From contig NZ_JTKH01000003.1 of the NCBI RefSeq assembly GCF_000827885.1, forward strand, positions 248,001-312,000: DNA of 64,000 nucleotides. Reading direction: 5' to 3'. Origin of the DNA: Vibrio renipiscarius (GTDB lineage Bacteria > Pseudomonadota > Gammaproteobacteria > Enterobacterales > Vibrionaceae). Below the pieces are notes generated by a model, which worked only from the letters and a program-made list of their open reading frames with translations, made no database searches and was not told the origin of the DNA. This document shows positions 59,814 through 64,000 of the stretch, in pieces (positions within the stretch are counted from its first letter, which is position 1; each line of letters begins with the position of its first letter). Made by a program: the position numbers and the translations under genes.

Positions 59814-60908
59814 TTACTGTTGTCGAACAATAATGTGGTCAGCTTTATCGCCATCCGACAAATAATGGCTGCCACTCACGACAACGTAATCGTTGGCGTT
59901 CAACTCACCGACAACACACGCCTGATACGCGTCTAACGAGTTGAGATTCACTTCTGTTCGCACCACTGCGCTGTCGCGCACGACATTGACATGCATCTCG
60001 TCCTTCTGACCAATAAGGGCAGAATAAGGAAGGCAAAAGCCAGGATTACTTGGACCAATTTTGGTACTCAAAGAGACGGACTTACCTGGGAAGAGCGCGG
60101 TTTCACCTTGCTCAATGCGATAAGTCACGGTGTAAGTTTGCTTAATAAGATGGGGAAGCGGCGAAATTTCAGTGACGTACGCCGTGAGTGACTGCTCAGA
60201 GCGATACCACGAAACCTGGCCGATTTGGCCAAGCTCAAGAGAATCAATCAAGGTTTCAGGTACATCAACTTCGACCTCGAGTTGCGCATTATCTTGTAAT
60301 GTCGCAAGAGCAATGCCCGGTAAAATCTGCTCATGCACCTCATAATCCACACGTCCAATAACACCATCAAATGGGGCTTTGATTTCGGTGTAAGCTAACG
60401 TATCGTGCGCACGCTGGATGTTTTTTTCCACCACCTTTACGGCCGACAAACTGCGCTCATAGCCACTTATCGCTCGGTCAAGATTAACCGGAGCAATGGC
60501 GTCATCGGCGGTCGCTTGTTTAACACGCGCTAATTCTGATTTTGCGAGTTTGTGTACCGATTGCGCTTCGAGCATTTTGGCTTCAAGCTCTTCGAGCGCG
60601 ACTTGATAGTCATGCGGATCAAGCCGAGCGATCACTTGCCCTTGTGTGACTGATTGACCTTTTGTCACATAAATGTGTTCGATTGTACCCGGCACTCGAA
60701 ATGCCAATGAGGTTTGCTCTTTTGAACGCACAACGCCGCTGAAATGTTTGCTCGCATTATTTTGGGTATCTGAAAGTTGCACAACTTGCAGCGCTTGCGG
60801 ATTAAGACGGACCGTCGGTTCCACTTTTTTGGCTTGATTGCAGCCAGAAAGACTAACTGTCACGGCTGCGCATACTGTCGAAATAATGAGTTTATTGATT
60901 CTATTCAT
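59814..60908 (-). CDS. RND efflux periplasmic adaptor (membrane fusion lipoprotein)
   Basis: A 364-residue adaptor. The lipoprotein signal ends LSGC with Cys23. The lipoyl half motifs are FRVPGTIEHIYVTKGQSVTQG and APFDGVIGRVDYEVHEQ, split by an alpha-helical hairpin (about residues 100-165), then beta-barrel and membrane-proximal domains. It links the RND pump to the NodT-type channel. GGAG precedes ATG 60908. It is the first gene of the efflux operon, with a palindromic operator 37 bp upstream. Confidence 0.9.
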   Translation of the reverse strand: MNRINKLIISTVCAAVTVSLSGCNQAKKVEPTVRLNPQALQVVQLSDTQNNASKHFSGVVRSKEQTSLAFRVPGTIEHIYVTKGQSVTQGQVIARLDPHDYQVALEELEAKMLEAQSVHKLAKSELARVKQATADDAIAPVNLDRAISGYERSLSAVKVVEKNIQRAHDTLAYTEIKAPFDGVIGRVDYEVHEQILPGIALATLQDNAQLEVEVDVPETLIDSLELGQIGQVSWYRSEQSLTAYVTEISPLPHLIKQTYTVTYRIEQGETALFPGKSVSLSTKIGPSNPGFCLPYSALIGQKDEMHVNVVRDSAVVRTEVNLNSLDAYQACVVGELNANDYVVVSGSHYLSDGDKADHIIVRQQ

Positions 60909-60935
60909 AGTCTATAACTCCATAATGTTAGAGCT

Positions 60936-60960
60936 ATAATAATATTGAACAGTGTTCGAA
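60936..60960 (-). promoter_or_regulatory. Efflux operon promoter with a palindromic operator
   Basis: TTGAACAGTGTTCGAA (60945-60960) contains a perfect GAACA-G-TGTTC dyad of the kind bound by TetR-type efflux repressors. It abuts a minus-strand -10-like TATTAT (60941-60936), so a bound repressor would block transcription. The adjacent regulator gene is LysR, not TetR. Confidence 0.5.
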
Positions 60961-61004
60961 TAACTAGCGAACTGCATGACTTACTGTCACGTATTTCATG
61001 ACAA

Positions 61005-61895
61005 TTAGATCAGCTTAGGCATCTCTTGTAATAAATATTGAATCAATTTTCGACTGGCTTGGTTCAGCGTTCTTGGCTTGGGATAGAGTAAATATCCATG
61101 CTCATTAATCGAAGTATGGCGTGCTAATACGGGCACCAACGTGCCAGCCTGCAATTCTCTCGTCACCAAGATTTTCGGTAACGAAGCAATGCCTCTACCA
61201 GCGATCGCGGAATCTTTCAAAAACGCCGTACTGTTGGAGATCAGCTTTGATTCAATCGTCACTTCACCTTCTATAAAGCGCCATTTTCGATCAACTTCGC
61301 CAGTGGGCCAGCGAAAGCAAAGCACACGGTGTTGACGTAATTCTTCTAGCGTTTTCGGCTCACCACAGCGCTTAAGGTAATCAGGTGAAGCCACTAAATG
61401 GCGATCCAGCGTGAGTACATTGCGAGCAATCAGATCGGAATCAATGAGATTTCCGCCATGAAAGGCAATGTCTAGCCCTTGCTGATACATATCGATGAAT
61501 CCGTTACTGATCACACGAATATCAAGTTCGATTTGCGGGTGTTGGTCCAAAAACTCAAACAAGATGGGCTGAATGATGTCGTGGGTTTCAGGCAAAATAC
61601 CCAGTTTGATCTTACCTTGGATAATATGATCACACTGCGTAAGCGATTGATTGGCTTTATCGAACAACGCCAAAGCCTGCAAGATTTCGTGATAGTAAAT
61701 CTCACCTTGATTGGTGAGAGAAAGGCTACGAGTGGTACGATGAAAAAGCGGGATGGAGAGATCGTTTTCTAAATCATTAATCCGCCGACTTACGTTCGCT
61801 CTCGGTAAATCCGATGCGTTGGCAGCCGCGGTAAAACTGCCCAGTTCAACCACTCTAACAAACAGTTTTAAGTCTTCGATTTTCACGTGTGTCAC
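61005..61895 (-). CDS. LysR family regulator next to the efflux operon
   Basis: A 296-residue LTTR. The HTH is LKLFVRVVELGSFTAAANAS with PRANVSRRINDLENDL, followed by the effector domain from about residue 90 (GKIKLGILPE). It belongs to the large CrgA/DmlR-like group. It lies upstream of the efflux adaptor on the same strand with a 96-bp gap containing a promoter, so it may be transcribed separately or read through. It could regulate the efflux genes, but LTTRs usually control divergent genes. Confidence 0.85.
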   Translation of the reverse strand: MTHVKIEDLKLFVRVVELGSFTAAANASDLPRANVSRRINDLENDLSIPLFHRTTRSLSLTNQGEIYYHEILQALALFDKANQSLTQCDHIIQGKIKLGILPETHDIIQPILFEFLDQHPQIELDIRVISNGFIDMYQQGLDIAFHGGNLIDSDLIARNVLTLDRHLVASPDYLKRCGEPKTLEELRQHRVLCFRWPTGEVDRKWRFIEGEVTIESKLISNSTAFLKDSAIAGRGIASLPKILVTRELQAGTLVPVLARHTSINEHGYLLYPKPRTLNQASRKLIQYLLQEMPKLI

Positions 61896-62031
61896 TTATC
61901 CCTAAATAACTACCCATACACAACTATCCGTAAACAACGGGGCCTACAGCATAAGTCACTGAGAATAAAACACTAGAGAGGGATAAGCAAAAGGCACGTT
62001 CACGCGCGCGAAAAAAAAAATAAGATACGAT

Positions 62032-62583
62032 TTAAAAAAGATGACCCACTTGTGTCGGTTCAATTCTAAACAAGCAATGCGATTGTAATTCATGCCCATC
62101 ACTGAGTTTAGGATGATTAAAATCCAACCGCGTATTCAGCATGCCAAGTCGTTTCATGACATTTTGGGACGGGATATTGATATTCGCACTAAATGAATAC
62201 ACTTCATCCACCCCGAGCACATAAAACGCATAACGTAATGCCTGCTCAGCCGCTTCTGTTGCGTAACCGTTATGCCAAAATTGGCGATCAATGCGCCAGC
62301 TGATTTCAATCAGTGGCACTCGTGGGATACCACTCTCACCGTCTTGAAGGTTAAGCCCCACAAATCCGATAAATTCCCCCGTCGCTTTTAACTCTACAGC
62401 CCAAAATCCCCAACCATTTTTATCAATGTCCGCGCGAATTTCATCGGCAAGCTGAGCGCTTTCAGATTCACTCAAGGTGCTGGGAAAGTATTTCATAACC
62501 TCTGGGTCTGCGCACATACGTGCGAAGTGAGGATAATCCTCATTTTCCCATTGACGAAGTACTAATCTTTTCGTTTCGAGCAT
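62032..62583 (-). CDS. RimJ/RimL-type GNAT acetyltransferase
   Basis: A 183-residue acetyltransferase of the Acetyltransf_3 group. It begins LETKRLVLRQWENEDYPHFA, has the acetyl-CoA motif ISWRIDRQFWHNGYATEAA and the late INIPSQNVMKRLGM motif with Asn and Met-Lys-Arg-Leu-Gly. It probably acetylates an N-terminal or small-molecule amine; the target is unknown. The second such protein in the window besides the partial one at the left edge. Confidence 0.83.
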   Translation of the reverse strand: MLETKRLVLRQWENEDYPHFARMCADPEVMKYFPSTLSESESAQLADEIRADIDKNGWGFWAVELKATGEFIGFVGLNLQDGESGIPRVPLIEISWRIDRQFWHNGYATEAAEQALRYAFYVLGVDEVYSFSANINIPSQNVMKRLGMLNTRLDFNHPKLSDGHELQSHCLFRIEPTQVGHLF

Positions 62584-62904
62584 TTATCTTTTGGCCTATC
62601 GGGTTTTCGAAATATCTAAATGAAAAGTGCAGCTTCTAAATGAAACTGATTTGATAGCACTATATCATTTTCACACATGAGACAGGATGTATTAGGTTAA
62701 CTTTGTTGAAGAAAATCGACATTCAACACATAAATGGGCGTTGTTAATGTTCATCCTTACATCATGACAAATAAACTAAATCCTGACAGGCACTGCTATC
62801 TGTCAGCTGATTTATTAGTCACAAAATATAACCACACTAATACTAAAGTCTTTATTGCCCTTTTTCTCTTCCATCAAAAGATGACAACAGCGCGTGAAGT
62901 GCTT
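62584..62904. other. Intergenic region between the GNAT and LysR genes
   Basis: 321 bp with no supportable gene; it holds the hairpin at 62778-62813 and must carry the GNAT promoter. Confidence 0.5.
62778..62813 (-). terminator. Hairpin after the GcvA-like gene
   Basis: AAATC+CTGACAG (62778-62789) pairs with CTGTCAG and GATTT (62800-62813) with a two-base bulge. On the minus strand AGTTTATTTG follows. It lies about 90 bp past the LysR stop codon. Confidence 0.4.
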
Positions 62905-63846
62905 TTATTCAATCTGCCATTGGTACAACTCGGCGAGCGCTCTCAGGTTTTGCTCTTCTTGTTGGTTGATCGCTTTTAACCACATCAATAAGTCGTTGGC
63001 AATTGCGGAACTGTGGGGGCAATAGGCGAAATATTGCCAAGCGCTCGAGCGAATTGGGCTACCAATGGGCGTGCAAAGAAAGCCTCGCTTAAGCTCAGGT
63101 AAAACCAACATTAAATCCGTCACCGTCGCCCCCTGCCCCGCAAGGCAAGCGCTCAACGCGAGATCGAGACTCAAAAACGACGTATCTCTCGATGGCGTTG
63201 GGTATTGCTCCGTTAAGCGCGAAAGCCACACTTGCCAATCATAATGATCTTCTGTCGCGTGCAATCTTGGCATTTGTAATACCTCGCTCAGTCCTTGCAT
63301 CTCAGAATGTGTTCCGGTGGCGTACACAGGCGCCATGAACTCCTCTCGCAAGAAAGTGACTTTGGGCTGCCCACGGTACCGTTCTGGTTGGCGAGTATTT
63401 AAGATCAAGACATCGCATTGTTCCTGCTGCAAATCAGGGTCTTCATCTATGGAAGGGATGATGACAATTTCATGGTCAGGATAACGAGCATTCAATTCCA
63501 TCACTTTTGGGATCAATACGCGCGTCGCAAAGCTCAAGGCACTTTTGATGACTAGGCGTTTTTTAACGGGTCTTTGCCACTGTTCAAGCAACGTTTGCAG
63601 ATCTTGATAGTTAGCGCGTAAAACATGAAAAAGATCACGACCTCGCTCGGTCAATTCGATCGAACGATGTTTGCGACGGATCAAAGCGGTATCCAATTCG
63701 ATCTCTAACTGTTTAACCTGACGGCTCACGGCACTTTGCGTCACATGCAGTTCTTGTGCGGCTTGCGTAAAACTCATCAGACGGGCAACCGATTCAAACA
63801 CTTTTAAGCTGTTGTGGCTGTAAGGCAGGTTTGGGTAAGATTTCAT
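62905..63846 (-). CDS. LysR family regulator, GcvA-like
   Basis: A 313-residue LTTR of the GcvA/AmpR-like group. The HTH region is SHNSLKVFESVARLMSFTQA with VTQSAVSRQVKQLEIEL. The effector domain starts near residue 93 (KRLVIKSALSFATRVLIPKV). I chose ATG 63846 (MKSYPNLPYSHN); in-frame starts at 63873 and 63888 add residues outside the domain and lack a ribosome-binding site. A divergent start at 63991 may be the gene it controls. Confidence 0.83.
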   Translation of the reverse strand: MKSYPNLPYSHNSLKVFESVARLMSFTQAAQELHVTQSAVSRQVKQLEIELDTALIRRKHRSIELTERGRDLFHVLRANYQDLQTLLEQWQRPVKKRLVIKSALSFATRVLIPKVMELNARYPDHEIVIIPSIDEDPDLQQEQCDVLILNTRQPERYRGQPKVTFLREEFMAPVYATGTHSEMQGLSEVLQMPRLHATEDHYDWQVWLSRLTEQYPTPSRDTSFLSLDLALSACLAGQGATVTDLMLVLPELKRGFLCTPIGSPIRSSAWQYFAYCPHSSAIANDLLMWLKAINQQEEQNLRALAELYQWQIE

Positions 63847-63990
63847 CCATTCACTCACATTACCTATAGTCATGCTAGATTGACACAAATCTCATTTGAA
63901 GGCCACGCCGATAAAACGTTAAATATGTCGCATTAACAGCAATCAAATAGCGACTAACGCTATATCCTCTTTTTTATTTACGAGCATTCG

Positions 63991-64000
63991 ATGAGAAACA
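63991..64000 (+). CDS. Possible start of a gene running off the right edge
   Basis: ATGAGAAACA begins at 63991 with CGAG about nine bases upstream, divergent from the GcvA-like regulator. Only three codons are visible, so this is a guess from position. Confidence 0.2.

Noticed and set aside
1..64000. Mobile element or integron content
   Set aside because: No transposase, integrase, attC-like sites, phage genes or target-site duplications were recognised.

Overview
The window looks like a chromosomal segment of a marine gamma-proteobacterium of the family Vibrionaceae, most likely a Vibrio. That rests on the Vibrio-like DnaK, RIO kinase and MurQPR proteins, a ToxR/ToxS-like overlapping gene pair, and the mix of metabolic and stress genes typical of the smaller Vibrio chromosome. 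I cannot name the species. No rRNA, complete tRNA, transposase, integrase or CRISPR array was seen, so the segment reads as stable chromosome rather than a mobile island.

Left part (1-13,011): the end of an acetyltransferase, a very large formate dehydrogenase fused to an NAD(P)H/FAD module, a secreted MTA/SAH nucleosidase, a short-chain dehydrogenase, a COG0701-type permease with a Cys/Met/Asp-rich repeated loop, an HflX GTPase, a D-cysteine desulfhydrase, a GNAT protein and a RIO kinase. Next comes a heat-shock block (13,275-17,180): ibpA behind a long structured leader ending in a ROSE-like RNA thermometer, then a dnaK paralogue and a zinc-finger-less J protein.

17,279-27,704 is the most interesting metabolic region. 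A thiolase and a PhaB/FabG-like reductase face a LysR regulator, which is followed by a YdiF/Pct-type CoA-transferase, a PhaJ-like hydratase, a FabV/Ter enoyl reductase, an MFS carrier, an HSL-type esterase and an outer-membrane porin. Together these enzymes can carry two acetyl-CoA through acetoacetyl-CoA, (R)-3-hydroxybutyryl-CoA and crotonyl-CoA to butyryl-CoA and a free acid. 28,330-33,778 is an anaerobic DMSO-reductase-type operon (dmsABC, a TorD-family chaperone, a NapF-like ferredoxin) behind what looks like a textbook class II FNR promoter.

Middle (34,117-48,967): a Dyp peroxidase, small conserved proteins, a ToxR/ToxS-like co-component pair, a leucine-rich-repeat surface lipoprotein, and the N-acetylmuramic acid operon murQPR with yidH-yidG attached behind a CRP plus MurR-type promoter. 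Then rsuA, an unknown zinc-motif protein, an RNase HI with an N-terminal viroplasmin domain, ydcH and a DEAD-box helicase. Intergenic DNA here carries several short tandem repeats, including a 16-bp-period family found at three places.

Right part (49,286-64,000): a chemotaxis receptor overlapping a small secreted protein, a DUF2541 protein, a periplasmic rhodanese, HdeD, DUF3429 and DCC proteins, a GntR regulator, a tripartite RND efflux operon with a palindromic operator and an adjacent LysR gene, a GNAT protein and a GcvA-like LysR regulator.
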